Assembly: GCF_002939305.1 (NCBI RefSeq) | Contig: NZ_MVDI01000014.1 | Coordinates: 39,350 to 103,349 of the forward strand | From: Chroococcidiopsis sp. TS-821 | GTDB lineage: Bacteria; Cyanobacteriota; Cyanobacteriia; Cyanobacteriales; Chroococcidiopsidaceae | Direction: 5' to 3' | DNA length: 64,000 nucleotides | Part shown: positions 1 to 9,722 of the stretch, in pieces | How the letters are laid out: every line of letters begins with the position of its first letter | How positions within the stretch are numbered: the first letter of the stretch is position 1 | Notes under the pieces: generated by a model | What the model saw: only the letters and a program-made list of their open reading frames with translations | Told to the model about the DNA's origin: nothing | Databases searched by the model: none | Position numbers and translations under genes: made by a program

Positions 1-15
1 TATATCTATAATGAG

Positions 16-1734
16 TCATTCAGATTTTGTTTGAATACATTGTGCTTGTAAAACAATAAAGTTATCGACTTCAAAAACAGTACATTGAGTGGTGACTTTA
101 CTTAAAGCTGGGGCTTGCTGATGGAGTCCTTGAATTATATTTGTAGTAAGTGGTTGAAATTGTCGAATCCAGCGATCGCTTGTCACATACTCTGGAGTAA
201 AAGCGTTTTTTTCTAGTAACCAAAAATTAATATTGTATTTTTGAATGAATTGCTGTACATCAGTTAAATCTTGACTATACTGTGCCTGAATGAGATCGAG
301 CGTGCGCTGACGAAATTGATGATAGTATCCCCAATGATAAGGAATAGCATATTCACTACCGACGAGAATAGACCGTTGAGCAAAAGTAGGCAAATTATTA
401 GCCTCATTTGCTAGCGAAGCAATGAGAATATTTGTGGGTTGTTGTTGAAAAAACTGATATAAAATAGGGTTGTTTCCAACAATATAACCTGTCCATAAAA
501 ACTGATGTAATGTAGCTGGATAAAATATCAATATTAAAGCAATTATCAGCGCGCAGGTACGTTTTATATAGTCAAATATTCCTGGATAAAACTTGTGCGA
601 TCGCCGTAATAGAGTATCAAGTAACAAAGTTAAAGCAATAGCAGCAGCGGTTGTCAAGACGATCCGCAAACTATGTTGCGTATAGCGGCTAGGAAGATGA
701 AGTTTAAATATCAGCGCATGGGCAATGAAAAACATGACCAAAGATGCAACTATCATCTGTGGTAAAAGAATAATGTTACTGCGGATCTTAGTTGTCAAAG
801 GAAACAGCGATGGATAGCACAACATCATTGGTAGCAATAGCCCAGCGTACACTAGTGGTGGCATTAACGCCGAAGTCAACCGAATCCCGCTGCGACTCTC
901 ATTAAACCAAAACTCCCAAGCATCGTTGATAAAAAAGCTGCTTCTTCCTCCTGGTAAGAATTCAGGTAAAGTTCTTGCAGTTGATGCAGCGATCGTCGGT
1001 GCAAATTCACTTAAAGAAAGTGCATAGGGTAAGAGAACGAGAATTGCGACTCCAATTCCGGCAATACCGATGTAGTTTTGACGATTTAGGGATAGTCGTA
1101 ATCGCCATTGTCGCCAATGACAAATCTGAAAAAGCAAAATGAGAATACACACAAAAATTAACGAAGGATAAAATAATCCTAAAAGGGCGATCGCAACTAA
1201 ACAAGGTATCAAAGAACGTCGTAAAAAGTAATAAAAAAATGCTAAAAATAAGGGATAAATAAAAGCTTTTGGTGTAGCGGAAATTAAGCCATCTTGCATC
1301 CACAAATTTTGATTAAGAAGAATTGCCCCAATAAACCCAGTTAGAGGTATGGGTAATATTTGCAAACAAACACCAAAGCTGTAACTTGTTGTAAGTAATC
1401 CTAAGATTAGTGGTAAAATTTTACTTAACCACAGCGGGTCAATTCCTACAATAGTAAAGCTGCGATAAAAGATCGCGTATCCCGATGGTGCAACTGATTG
1501 AAAGTAGTCAGCAATCAAATCATTTGGAAACAAGTCAGGGTTTAAAAACCGACGCATCCAAAAAACGTGTTGTCGCGCGTCATCTTGTACCACATACTCA
1601 CTGCTAAAAGCTTGCTGAAGCGCTAGAATGCCATAAATAGCAGCAAAAACGAGACTCAGACCAAACCAGAATTTCATCTGAATGCTAGGTTTAGAGTTCT
1701 GCGGGAAGAGAAGCTTATGCAGTTGCGTTAGCAT
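16..1734 (-). CDS. Large multi-pass membrane protein, GT-C-like
   Basis: This is a conserved cyanobacterial membrane protein of unproven function. The sequence shows about ten or more hydrophobic segments, beginning with one in the first 45 residues, and a loop near residues 50-60 with an acidic QDDARQH motif. GT-C glycosyltransferases that use polyprenyl-phosphate sugars carry acidic residues in their first extracytoplasmic loop, so a GT-C-like role is a guess from that resemblance. The C-terminal 130 residues are soluble. The open frame extends to a GTG at 1758; I chose the ATG at 1734, and another ATG at 1677 is possible. It is divergent from the next gene and ends close to the window edge. 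Function confidence is low, coding confidence high. Confidence 0.75.
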   Translation of the reverse strand: MLTQLHKLLFPQNSKPSIQMKFWFGLSLVFAAIYGILALQQAFSSEYVVQDDARQHVFWMRRFLNPDLFPNDLIADYFQSVAPSGYAIFYRSFTIVGIDPLWLSKILPLILGLLTTSYSFGVCLQILPIPLTGFIGAILLNQNLWMQDGLISATPKAFIYPLFLAFFYYFLRRSLIPCLVAIALLGLFYPSLIFVCILILLFQICHWRQWRLRLSLNRQNYIGIAGIGVAILVLLPYALSLSEFAPTIAASTARTLPEFLPGGRSSFFINDAWEFWFNESRSGIRLTSALMPPLVYAGLLLPMMLCYPSLFPLTTKIRSNIILLPQMIVASLVMFFIAHALIFKLHLPSRYTQHSLRIVLTTAAAIALTLLLDTLLRRSHKFYPGIFDYIKRTCALIIALILIFYPATLHQFLWTGYIVGNNPILYQFFQQQPTNILIASLANEANNLPTFAQRSILVGSEYAIPYHWGYYHQFRQRTLDLIQAQYSQDLTDVQQFIQKYNINFWLLEKNAFTPEYVTSDRWIRQFQPLTTNIIQGLHQQAPALSKVTTQCTVFEVDNFIVLQAQCIQTKSE

Positions 1735-1876
1735 AACCGCGATCGCTGATAAATACACATTGGTATTAGTTAGAGTTGAAAGTACAGCGATTGTCTATGA
1801 GAATTCTCCTTTCGTCAATAGGAAGAATTTTTGTAACAACTCGGCGTCAAAACTCGCGGTTTCGCATTCAACAACA

Positions 1877-2224
1877 ATGTTTAGAAAAATTATCTGGTTT
1901 AGTCTGGTGGCGATCGCCGTTGTCTTTGTGTGGGGCAATTTACTTGCCCATCCTGCTGCATCACAAGTACAATCACGTATTAACGCACTAGAAGTCGATC
2001 TTCGCGGCGTGCAATCGCGACTTAACCGCATTGAAGCCCAACTTAATCAATCGCGCAGCATACAATCACCGCGAACACCAATAAATATACCAACACCCCC
2101 AGGACCGAGGGCGCAATCAAACCAAGAAGAAATGTTTGATAGATTAGCAACGCTCGTAATTGAGATTAAGCAACAAGTTAACAACTTAGAAAAGCGAGTT
2201 TCTACTTTAGAAAAACGTTTATAG
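1877..2224 (+). CDS. Small exported coiled-coil protein
   Basis: This 115-residue protein has an N-terminal hydrophobic signal or anchor (about residues 4-25, ending in an AHPAASQ-like cleavage region) followed by a heptad-rich segment with regularly spaced Leu, Val and Ile (QSRINALEVDL, QSRLNRIEAQL). A Pro-rich linker and a second heptad stretch (IKQQVNNLEKRV) follow. It looks like a periplasmic or membrane-tethered coiled coil. The open frame runs upstream to 1682, but the ATG at 1877 directly precedes the signal sequence and is preferred. I do not recognise a named family, and function is unknown. Confidence 0.7.
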   Translation: MFRKIIWFSLVAIAVVFVWGNLLAHPAASQVQSRINALEVDLRGVQSRLNRIEAQLNQSRSIQSPRTPINIPTPPGPRAQSNQEEMFDRLATLVIEIKQQVNNLEKRVSTLEKRL

Positions 2225-2247
2225 GTAAAAATCTCAAAGTTTGCTAT

Positions 2248-2727
2248 TTAAGACTCTTGCGATTTTAAAGCTCGATCGAGTATATTACGCGCTTCTTCGG
2301 CTTTGGACCTTGCTTCTTGATAACGCAAATTGACTTGCGCAAAGTTTTTTAATACTTTGAAGCCTTCTTTGATCCGAGTAATTTCCTCTTCGCTGACAGA
2401 CTTATCTGTAAACAGTACATCAATTGCAGCACGCACTACCATTGCTTCTTCGCGCGATTCTTGCACTTTGAGTTTAAGCGTAGCAAGATTACTCAAAACT
2501 TGTACTGCTTGCGTCACCGCATCTTCATCACTCGCAGTATCTGTCGCTGCTTCTTTTACCTCAATTAATTGTTGAGAACTAAAACCTTCGGCAAGATCAG
2601 TAGGTAACTTACCTTCATCCATAAGTTCCATTAGCTGATCCATTGCTTTGTCCCGCGCTTTCGCCGAATCTTTACCAGGAACATTCAGGATAATTTCTGG
2701 GCTTTGCGGCAAAGTGTACTTAACCAT
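2248..2727 (-). CDS. Conserved cyanobacterial soluble protein
   Basis: The protein has about 159 residues and no membrane segment. The first 25 residues look like a beta strand pair; the rest is helical and charged, with many Glu, Lys and Ala. An upstream in-frame TTG at 2742 adds five residues, but the ATG at 2727 (start MVKYTLPQ) is more likely. It is convergent with the small exported protein to its left, with a 23-base gap. I do not recognise the family; orthologues with this start seem typical of cyanobacteria, which is recollection rather than a search result. Confidence 0.65.
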   Translation of the reverse strand: MVKYTLPQSPEIILNVPGKDSAKARDKAMDQLMELMDEGKLPTDLAEGFSSQQLIEVKEAATDTASDEDAVTQAVQVLSNLATLKLKVQESREEAMVVRAAIDVLFTDKSVSEEEITRIKEGFKVLKNFAQVNLRYQEARSKAEEARNILDRALKSQES

Positions 2728-3149
2728 AAGTTGTCTGTTCAATATTATTTAGTGCTGCTGAGTTTAATTGTGACTGAAAAAGGTAGAGGGTAGAAGGTAG
2801 AGGGCAGAGGGTAGAAGGTGATTTCTTTCTATCTTCATAGATCCAAGTTCCTAAATTTATTACTCAACAGAGAGATAAGGTTTTTTGAGGAACTTAGTGT
2901 GAGAAAAGCAATCGCTGTTAAAACTCCTAAATTTGCGTGCAGGGATACATAGGTCTGTTTTTCCCCTTCTGTATCTTTCCTTGTATCTTCGTAAACAACT
3001 GTTCTTGTTCTAGCAAGCTGGGAAACACATTGTAACGTAGGCAATTTGTGGTGCGATCGCAACTTGCCATTTATCAAACAGTTCAACTGTCAGAGGGCAG
3101 AACTTTATACTGATAAATAGGAAGCTGATTTTTTTGACTGAGGAATATC
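2728..3149. other. Intergenic region with purine-rich tandem repeat
   Basis: No convincing gene was seen. An 83-codon frame on the minus strand (2835-3086) lacks any recognisable domain and is treated as spurious. Bases 2781-2820 hold imperfect tandem copies of GGTAGAGGGTAGAA-like units, a common kind of intergenic filler in cyanobacteria. Confidence 0.6.
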
Positions 3150-4478
3150 ATGGCTCCAAATCCCACAATTATGCAAGCTGTGGAGCAACTAGGCTACCGC
3201 GTTACGGTTGGAGACGTTGCTACGCAATCAGGATTAAACGTCAGCTTGGCACAGCAGGGATTATTAACGCTTGCTTCCGAAGCTGGTGGACATATGCAAG
3301 TCGCTGAATCAGGTGAAATTGTCTATCAGTTTCCCAAAAATTTCCGTACAGTTCTGCGAAATAAGTTTTGGAGATTACGGCTACAAGCATGGTGGCAAAG
3401 GGTTTGGCGTGTTTTATTTTATTTGATTCGGATTTCTTTCGGTATTGTTTTGATATTGTCAATCGCGATCATTTTTCTGAGCATTTTTATTATTATCAGT
3501 ATGATAAACCGCGATAGCGACGATCGCGGCAATCGTTCGGGTGGTGGTATGGTGTACATACCCCGCTTTTGGATTAGTCCTAGTTGGTATTGGTTTTTTT
3601 ACCCTGATTACACTACGCGTTACCAACAAAGACGCCATGAAAAGAACGAACTTAATTTTTTAGAAGCGATCTTCTCGTTTTTATTCGGTGATGGCAATCC
3701 TAACGCTAACTTAGAGGAACAGCGCTGGCAATCGATTGCAACTGTCATTCGGAATAACTCTGGTGCAGTTGTTGCCGAACAAATTGCGCCATATCTTGAC
3801 GATATCGGTTCAGGGTACGCACAAGAGTACGAAGATTATATGTTACCTGTACTCACGCGCTTTAATGGACAACCGGCGGTTAGTCCCCAAGGACAGCTAG
3901 TGTATCATTTTCCCGAATTACAAGCGAGTGCAGCGCAACGGCGATCGCGTGGGGTTGCGCCGTATTTACAAGAGTCACTCTGGCGCTTTAGTGCCGCAAG
4001 TTCAGGACAAATTGCGTTAGCCGCAGGGTTAGGATTGTTAAACTTTGTCGGTGCGGTATTTTTAGGATACTTGTTAGCCGACGGCGCGATCGCAGCCGAA
4101 TTGGGAGGGATAGTCGCGTTTGCCCAGGGAATTTATTGGCTACTTCTCGGATACGGTACTGCCTTTTTAGCCGTTCCTCTCGCGCGCTATTTCTGGATCA
4201 AAGCGCGGAATCAACGAATTAGCGATCGCAATCGCCAGCGACAACTGCGAGCCGGAACTTTAGCCAATCCTGATGCGACTTTACAACAAAAAATGGCTTA
4301 CGCTAAGCAATTTAGTGCAAATACAGTGATTACTCAGGAAGATTTAATCTACAGTACTGAAACAGATCTGCTAGAACAAGAAGTAGAACGCTCCGACAAA
4401 ATAGATGCTCAATGGCAACGCCGATTGTCACAGTCGCATGGCGATCGAGAATCGGTGGATAATACAGGAGGAACTTGA
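3150..4478 (+). CDS. Conserved cyanobacterial/plastid-type membrane protein
   Basis: The protein has 442 residues. Residues 1-60 look like a helix-turn-helix-like fold (TVGDVATQSGLNVSLAQQGL), followed by a basic stretch and a hydrophobic segment near 88-118. A Trp/Tyr-rich loop (SPSWYWFFYPDY) follows, then a second copy of the N-terminal-like domain around 195-255, two more hydrophobic segments near 285-350, and a charged C-terminal tail. The repeat of a small soluble domain on both sides of a membrane segment is visible directly. I associate it with a family conserved in cyanobacteria and chloroplasts (At5g03900-like); that link is from memory. Its role is unknown. Confidence 0.7.
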   Translation: MAPNPTIMQAVEQLGYRVTVGDVATQSGLNVSLAQQGLLTLASEAGGHMQVAESGEIVYQFPKNFRTVLRNKFWRLRLQAWWQRVWRVLFYLIRISFGIVLILSIAIIFLSIFIIISMINRDSDDRGNRSGGGMVYIPRFWISPSWYWFFYPDYTTRYQQRRHEKNELNFLEAIFSFLFGDGNPNANLEEQRWQSIATVIRNNSGAVVAEQIAPYLDDIGSGYAQEYEDYMLPVLTRFNGQPAVSPQGQLVYHFPELQASAAQRRSRGVAPYLQESLWRFSAASSGQIALAAGLGLLNFVGAVFLGYLLADGAIAAELGGIVAFAQGIYWLLLGYGTAFLAVPLARYFWIKARNQRISDRNRQRQLRAGTLANPDATLQQKMAYAKQFSANTVITQEDLIYSTETDLLEQEVERSDKIDAQWQRRLSQSHGDRESVDNTGGT

Positions 4479-4532
4479 TGGTAAATCTGTCTGCTGTTAG
4501 TAAGTGGATAAAAGTAAATGTCACCAAAAGAT

Positions 4533-4582
4533 TGGTAACCGGTAATTCTCAAATAGGATCGATTACCCATTACCAATTACCT
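4533..4582. repeat. Hairpin-forming TTACCC-type intergenic repeat
   Basis: A left arm TGGTAACCGGTAATT and a right arm CATTACCAATTACC flank a spacer of about 20 bases and can pair imperfectly. Related arms appear at 46106-46163, 55610-55640 and 56156-56230, so this is a dispersed family rather than a local accident. It may act as a transcription end for the gene on its left. Confidence 0.5.
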
Positions 4583-4729
4583 CTTGCCCAAAAAGTATGA
4601 TATTTAGTGATATCCACCTATTTAATACATTTTTGCTAAATCCTGTAGTTCAATCAAACAAGATATTGCGGTAGGATCTACTAAGAAAAATTTCCTACAT
4701 TCATCGGAAAACCTTTTTACAAATGAATT

Positions 4730-6916
4730 ATGGAATCTAGGGAATCTACTGGAGGGTTCCAACGATACTGGCGCATCCTCAAGCGTCGATGGCTACCTTC
4801 CTCAGTTGCATTTGGATCAGTTCTTTCGCTATTTATGCTGGGCTTGATACTCCAAAAGCCCCAATATATTGCGGAAGGAAAACTGTTGTTTAGAAGAGGA
4901 AATGCAACATCTTCGATTACTGGCGTAGAAACAAACGTTGGACAATTAGATCCTTTGCAACAGCAAAATAATCCACTCGATACAGAGGCAGAAATTATTC
5001 GTTCGGTACAAGTTGCTGAAAAAGCACTGCAACGATTGGATCTTAGAGATGCAAGTGGTAATCCCCTGAGACTGAATCAGTTTCTGAATAACCTCAATGT
5101 GAGTAACATTCGGGGTACGGATATCTTGCGAATCTCTTACCAAGACCGCAATCCAGAAACTGCTGTTGCAGTTGTAAATACTCTAATGGCGGTGTATTTA
5201 GAAAATAATTTTTTGAGTAATCGCACAGAAGCTGCAGCCGCGCGCGAGTTTATTGAAAATCAAATCCCTAGAGCCAGAGAAACTCTTAATCGAGCTGAAT
5301 CAGCTTTGCGATCGTTCAAAGAAGAAAACAAAATTGTTGCTGCAGAAGAAGAACGCCGCGCCGCCGTTGATATTAACACTGAACTGCAAAAACAAATTAA
5401 CGCGACACAAACGCAACTCGCCGATGCGCAAGCGCAGTCAGCACTTTTACAAAAAGAGTTGGGCAGAGATTTAACAACTGCAAGCGCAGAGACATCGATT
5501 AGCCAGGCTCCTGGAGTACAAGAGCTACTCAAAGAAATTCAACAAGTAGAAACGCAAATCGTTACAGATCAAAACCGTTTTCGCGAAGATCATCCTACCC
5601 TTGTCGCGCTGCGATCGCGCAAAGCTGATTTAGAGCGTTTATTACAACAGCGAACGCAACGCGCTGTTAATACTAACCTGCAACAAGCAAGTAACGGACA
5701 AATTAGCCCGTACGAGCAAAACTTGACCCAGCAACTAGCAAATTCAGAAGCAAGACGTTTAGGTTTAAGTAGTCAACTGGCAGCTTTATCTGAATTACAA
5801 GCGCAATATACGCAAAAACTCAACAGAGTTCCACAGTTAGAACAAAGGCAACGCGAGTTAGAACGCGAGTTAGAAGCAGCGCAGTCAGCATATTCACTAC
5901 TAACACAAAAACTCCAGGAAAGTCGCCTTGCCGAAAACCAAAACGTCGGCAACGCACGGGTAATCGCTACCGCTACAATTCCTGACGAACCTGTTAATTC
6001 GCGTCAGCCTTTATTTATCGTTACCGGTTTACTCGTCAGTGGCGCGTTTGCGATCGCTACAGCTTTGTTACTCGAAGCCAGAGATAAATCGCTGCAAACG
6101 GTAGAGCAAGCAAAGCAAGTTTTAGGTTTTACACCTTTAGGGGTGATTCCAATTTCTAAAAGCTCGGAAACTTCCTCCATTGCAGGAGAATCAGACACCT
6201 ATACTCCAGGAATGCTTCAAGCTGCACCGCGTTCTCCAATGAGTGCTGCTTATCGCATGTTGCAAGCTAATTTGATGTTTTTAAGTTCTGATAAACAAAT
6301 TAAAGTTGTTGTCATTACGAGTTCAGTCCCCCAAGAAGGTAAATCCACTGTCTCTGCAAACTTAGCCGCATCAATGGCGCAGTTAGGACGAAGAGTACTC
6401 CTCGTCGATGCTGATATGCTTCGTCCTACGCAGCATCAAATTTGGGAACTGCCAAATCAGTCAGGTTTAAGTAATTTATTAGTTGGACAAGTAGAGTTTC
6501 CTGCGGTTGTCAAGCAAGTTATCGATAATATCCATGTCTTGACTGCCGGATCTACACCACCTAACCCAGTAGCTTTACTCGAATCGCAGCGCATGGCCAA
6601 CTTGGCAACGATGTTTTCTGAAAATTATGATTTTACAATTATTGATACTCCGGCGTTGAATGTTGATGCGATCGCACCAATTTTAGGTAAGATGGCTGAT
6701 GGTGTTTTACTTGTTGTCCGTCCTGGAGTTGTTGATTCAGCGAGTGCGACTTTTGCCAAAGAATTTCTGGCGCAATCTGGACAGCATGTTCTTGGGCAAG
6801 TCATCAATGGTGTAATTCCAGAAAACGAACCGCATAGCTATTATTACTTTTCCCAAGAATACTACGGCAGCGATTCCACGCGACCGAGGGTGTTACAGCA
6901 GAGCCACAAAAGATAA
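4730..6916 (+). CDS. Wzc-type polysaccharide copolymerase / tyrosine autokinase
   Basis: It is predicted to control chain length and export of an extracellular polysaccharide from the inner membrane. The 728 residues show an N-terminal Wzz domain with a membrane segment at about 22-42, a long periplasmic coiled-coil region (about 160-410), a GNVR-like segment before the second membrane helix (about 427-449), and a C-terminal BY-kinase. The kinase has Walker A PQEGKST (534-540), Walker A' LLVDADMLRP (557-566) and a Walker B-like TIIDTP (636-641). A C-terminal tyrosine cluster (704-712, several Tyr in nine residues) fits the autophosphorylation site of this family. It stands alone on the plus strand at the edge of the polysaccharide locus. 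Confidence 0.92.
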   Translation: MESRESTGGFQRYWRILKRRWLPSSVAFGSVLSLFMLGLILQKPQYIAEGKLLFRRGNATSSITGVETNVGQLDPLQQQNNPLDTEAEIIRSVQVAEKALQRLDLRDASGNPLRLNQFLNNLNVSNIRGTDILRISYQDRNPETAVAVVNTLMAVYLENNFLSNRTEAAAAREFIENQIPRARETLNRAESALRSFKEENKIVAAEEERRAAVDINTELQKQINATQTQLADAQAQSALLQKELGRDLTTASAETSISQAPGVQELLKEIQQVETQIVTDQNRFREDHPTLVALRSRKADLERLLQQRTQRAVNTNLQQASNGQISPYEQNLTQQLANSEARRLGLSSQLAALSELQAQYTQKLNRVPQLEQRQRELERELEAAQSAYSLLTQKLQESRLAENQNVGNARVIATATIPDEPVNSRQPLFIVTGLLVSGAFAIATALLLEARDKSLQTVEQAKQVLGFTPLGVIPISKSSETSSIAGESDTYTPGMLQAAPRSPMSAAYRMLQANLMFLSSDKQIKVVVITSSVPQEGKSTVSANLAASMAQLGRRVLLVDADMLRPTQHQIWELPNQSGLSNLLVGQVEFPAVVKQVIDNIHVLTAGSTPPNPVALLESQRMANLATMFSENYDFTIIDTPALNVDAIAPILGKMADGVLLVVRPGVVDSASATFAKEFLAQSGQHVLGQVINGVIPENEPHSYYYFSQEYYGSDSTRPRVLQQSHKR

Positions 6917-6923
6917 GAAGCGA

Positions 6924-8054
6924 TCAGCATTGGTGAAGTGCAGCGATCGCGTGAATGACTCGCTCCAAGTCTTCAGAAGTTAAATTCGAACCAGATGGCA
7001 AACATAAACCACGGTTAAATAAATCTTCGGCGATCGCGCCGCCAACGCACTCACATCCACTAAATACTGGTTGCAGGTGTAACGGTTTCCATACCGGACG
7101 CACTTCGATTTGTTGTTGTGCTAGTGCTACGCGAATTTGCTCGCGATCGACTCCAAACGTATCAGCATCAACTGTCAAACAAGTCAACCAGCGGGTCGCA
7201 CGCCCAAAAGCAGCCTCTGGCATAAATTCAATTCCAGGTAACTTGCCCAACGCCTGCTGATAAGTTGCAAAATTACGCCGTCGCGCAGCAACGCGCTCTT
7301 CTAAAACGCGCAACTGTCCGCGCCCGATTCCAGCTAAGACATTACTCAAGCGATAATTGTAACCAATTTCCGAGTGCTGGTAGTGGGGTGCAGGATCTCT
7401 CGCTTGTGTTGCTAAAAAACGCGCTTTGGCGACTAAATCAGCGTCTTCAGATACTAACATTCCCCCACCAGAAGTTGTAATAATTTTGTTGCCATTAAAT
7501 GAAAAAATCCCGATTCGCCCAAATGTTCCTGGCGATCGCCCTTTGTACGTCGCACCTAACGCCTCAGCCGCATCTTCAATCAGCGGAATTTCATACTCAT
7601 TACACGCATTAACGATCGGAGATAGATCCGCACTTTGTCCGTAAAGATGGACAACAACAACAGCTTTAGGTAGTTTTCCCTGATGCGCTTGCTTTGCTAA
7701 GGTTTCCCGCAATAAATCGGGATTCATATTCCAGGAAGTGCGATCGCTATCGATAAATATTGGTTTTGCTCCCAAATAAGTAATTGGGCTTGCTGTTGCA
7801 ATAAACGTGAGTGTCGAGCAAATGACTTCATCACCTGGTTCAATTCCCACAAGTCGCAATGCTAAATGCAATGCTGCAGTTCCGGAACTCACCGCCGCCG
7901 CATGACTTGCGCCAATCGTTTGGCAGAATTCTTGCTCAAACGCATCAACGTGCGGGCCCACAGGCGCGATCCAATTCGTCTCAAAAGCTTCTCTGACGAA
8001 CTCTAGTTCGCGGTCGCCCATATGTGGCGTTGAAAGGAGAATTGGTTTAATCAC
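6924..8054 (-). CDS. DegT/DnrJ/EryC1 family sugar aminotransferase (PglE-like)
   Basis: This is a PLP-dependent aminotransferase acting on a nucleotide 4-keto sugar. The 376 residues match the usual length. The PLP-binding lysine lies in SFNGNKIITTSGGGM (K190), with EDAAEA at 160-165 and a glycine/serine-rich cofactor loop (SSGTAALHLAL) near 57. The start (PHMGDRELEFV, TNWIAPVGP) resembles PglE-type UDP-4-amino-4,6-dideoxy-GlcNAc transaminases, which fits the 4,6-dehydratase encoded at 21641-24425. It is convergent with the Wzc gene (7 bases apart) and divergent from the acyltransferase-like gene at 8140. The exact sugar substrate cannot be read from the sequence. Confidence 0.88.
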   Translation of the reverse strand: MIKPILLSTPHMGDRELEFVREAFETNWIAPVGPHVDAFEQEFCQTIGASHAAAVSSGTAALHLALRLVGIEPGDEVICSTLTFIATASPITYLGAKPIFIDSDRTSWNMNPDLLRETLAKQAHQGKLPKAVVVVHLYGQSADLSPIVNACNEYEIPLIEDAAEALGATYKGRSPGTFGRIGIFSFNGNKIITTSGGGMLVSEDADLVAKARFLATQARDPAPHYQHSEIGYNYRLSNVLAGIGRGQLRVLEERVAARRRNFATYQQALGKLPGIEFMPEAAFGRATRWLTCLTVDADTFGVDREQIRVALAQQQIEVRPVWKPLHLQPVFSGCECVGGAIAEDLFNRGLCLPSGSNLTSEDLERVIHAIAALHQC

Positions 8055-8139
8055 GACTTAGCTTGATTTTGACGTACGAGTAGTGGACTAAGTTAAGTTA
8101 ACAAATTCTGACATTTTGGCTTTCGCAAGCCTAGAATCC

Positions 8140-9027
8140 ATGATAGGCAATACCAGCACTCCTCAGGAGAAATCAGTGCAAGCACGAAAAGTCGCCGAAG
8201 CTAGCATAATCTCAATGACAGAATTAGAAATGGCTACCTGGAGACACCAGCAGGGCTTTCATATCATTTTGCATCGCGATCGCTATTGGGAAAAGATACG
8301 TCCTGGCTTTTATCAACCCGTTCATTTGCTAGCGCGCTTGAGTGCAGAACAAGCAACAAAGCCAACATCACTATGTTGGGGATTTCGAGCAGCTTTAAGT
8401 GAGGCTGATATCGCAGGAAGTAATGGCTCAATTCCTGTTCACCTTTTATCAGATCTCAATAACTACGATCTGCAAAACTTTTCGTCAAATCGCAGGCATA
8501 ATCTTCGCCGATGTCAGAAACGGGTGAAGATTGTCGAACTTACTGATACAGAAATCTTACACCACCAAGGATATGAAGTTGTTTTCTCGGCAGCCAAGCG
8601 AACTCAATACTTAAAAGCACCTTCTAAGCAAGAATATCTTGCCAACCTTAAGCACTTCATCGCCCCGAAGCATCGATTAGTTCTTGCGGGTATCATTGGT
8701 GACAAACTCGGCGGATACATCAGTGGCTATGCTGTTGACGGAGTAGCCTACTTTGAAAATCTCTATGTCGCAACTGAGGTATTAACAACTAATATTAATA
8801 GCGGTCTCGTATATGAGTTTGTACAAGTTTGTCGTCGCAGTGGGAAAATTCGCGAGGTTGTCAACGGTCTACACTCGCGTGAAGATCGAGCGCTATGTGT
8901 TTACAAAGAGAGTATCGGATTTCCAGTAAAGCAGATTCCGGGTAAAGTTGTCTTAAATCCAATAGTTAGCAGCTTGATCCATAAGCGCTATCCACACGTA
9001 TACTATCGCTTGACTGGAAAAGATTAA
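8140..9027 (+). CDS. GNAT/FemAB-fold acyltransferase-like protein
   Basis: The protein of about 295 residues has no signal or membrane segment. The central part (FSSNRRHNLRRCQK, then GYEVVFSAAKRTQYL) resembles the substrate-side half of FemAB-like acyltransferases, and IGDKLGGYISGYAVDGVAYFENLYV resembles their core GNAT strands. A role in acylating a sugar or a precursor of the polysaccharide is inferred from location. A TTG at 8116 extends the frame by eight residues; the ATG at 8140 is preferred. It is the only plus-strand gene inside an otherwise minus-strand block and shares an 85-base divergent spacer with the aminotransferase gene. Confidence 0.65.
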   Translation: MIGNTSTPQEKSVQARKVAEASIISMTELEMATWRHQQGFHIILHRDRYWEKIRPGFYQPVHLLARLSAEQATKPTSLCWGFRAALSEADIAGSNGSIPVHLLSDLNNYDLQNFSSNRRHNLRRCQKRVKIVELTDTEILHHQGYEVVFSAAKRTQYLKAPSKQEYLANLKHFIAPKHRLVLAGIIGDKLGGYISGYAVDGVAYFENLYVATEVLTTNINSGLVYEFVQVCRRSGKIREVVNGLHSREDRALCVYKESIGFPVKQIPGKVVLNPIVSSLIHKRYPHVYYRLTGKD

Positions 9028-9032
9028 CGCTT

Positions 9033-9689
9033 CTACGTTACTGCTTGGTCTTGGTTCTTTTGTCCTTTAAATTCTTCGCACGTAGCATAACCTTGTTGAT
9101 TAATACCTTCGCGCTGTAAGACTTTCCACACAGTCAATCCCAGAATTTTGAGGTCGAGCCACAAGCTCCAATGGTCAACATACCAAACATCGAGTTTAAA
9201 TCTTTCTTCCCACGAAAGGGCATTACGACCATTAACTTGTGCTAATCCAGTAATACCTGGTTTGACTTCATGGCGACGTGCTTGTTCAGGAGTGTAACGA
9301 TCGAGGTATTTGACGAGTAAAGGGCGAGGACCAACAATACTCATGTCGCCTCTTAGCACATTCCACAGTTGTGGTAATTCATCCAAACTCGTGCGGCGCA
9401 GAAATTGACCTATAGGTGTCAGACGTTGCTCGTCAGGAAGCAAATTTCCTTGCGCGTCACAGTCATTAGTCATCGAGCGAAACTTATAAAAGTTGAAGAT
9501 TTTACCGTCTTTTCCAGGGCGCGGTTGTGCGAACAAAATTGGTCGTCCAATCTGAGTAAAGATTGCGATCGCAACTCCTAGCATGATAGGAGATAGCGCA
9601 ATTAAAGTTATGATTGCTACAACTATGTCCGTCAAAGATTTTATTAAACGGCTTAACCAATACAAAAAATGATTCGACTTGTTCTTCAT
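9033..9689 (-). CDS. Initiating sugar transferase (PglC/EpsL/WcaJ family)
   Basis: It transfers a sugar-1-phosphate to undecaprenyl phosphate, the first step of repeat-unit assembly. The 218 residues are the short monotopic form, with one hydrophobic N-terminal segment (about 15-45), RPILFAQPRPGKDGK, KFRSM, the RRTSLDELPQLWNVLRGDMS block and VGPRPLLV, then VKPGITGLAQVNGRN. These are the diagnostic motifs of the family, including the catalytic Asp-Glu pair. The short form resembles PglC, which uses a diacetylbacillosamine-type sugar; together with the dehydratase and aminotransferase this suggests a similar first sugar. It is 33 bases from the methyltransferase gene upstream on the same strand. 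Confidence 0.92.
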   Translation of the reverse strand: MKNKSNHFLYWLSRLIKSLTDIVVAIITLIALSPIMLGVAIAIFTQIGRPILFAQPRPGKDGKIFNFYKFRSMTNDCDAQGNLLPDEQRLTPIGQFLRRTSLDELPQLWNVLRGDMSIVGPRPLLVKYLDRYTPEQARRHEVKPGITGLAQVNGRNALSWEERFKLDVWYVDHWSLWLDLKILGLTVWKVLQREGINQQGYATCEEFKGQKNQDQAVT

Positions 9690-9722
9690 CTTTCAACTCT
9701 TCCCAAAATGGCGTACGTATAG

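Noticed and set aside
2835..3086. An 83-codon minus-strand frame
   Set aside because: No hydrophobic, repeat or motif support; the region contains simple purine-rich repeats.
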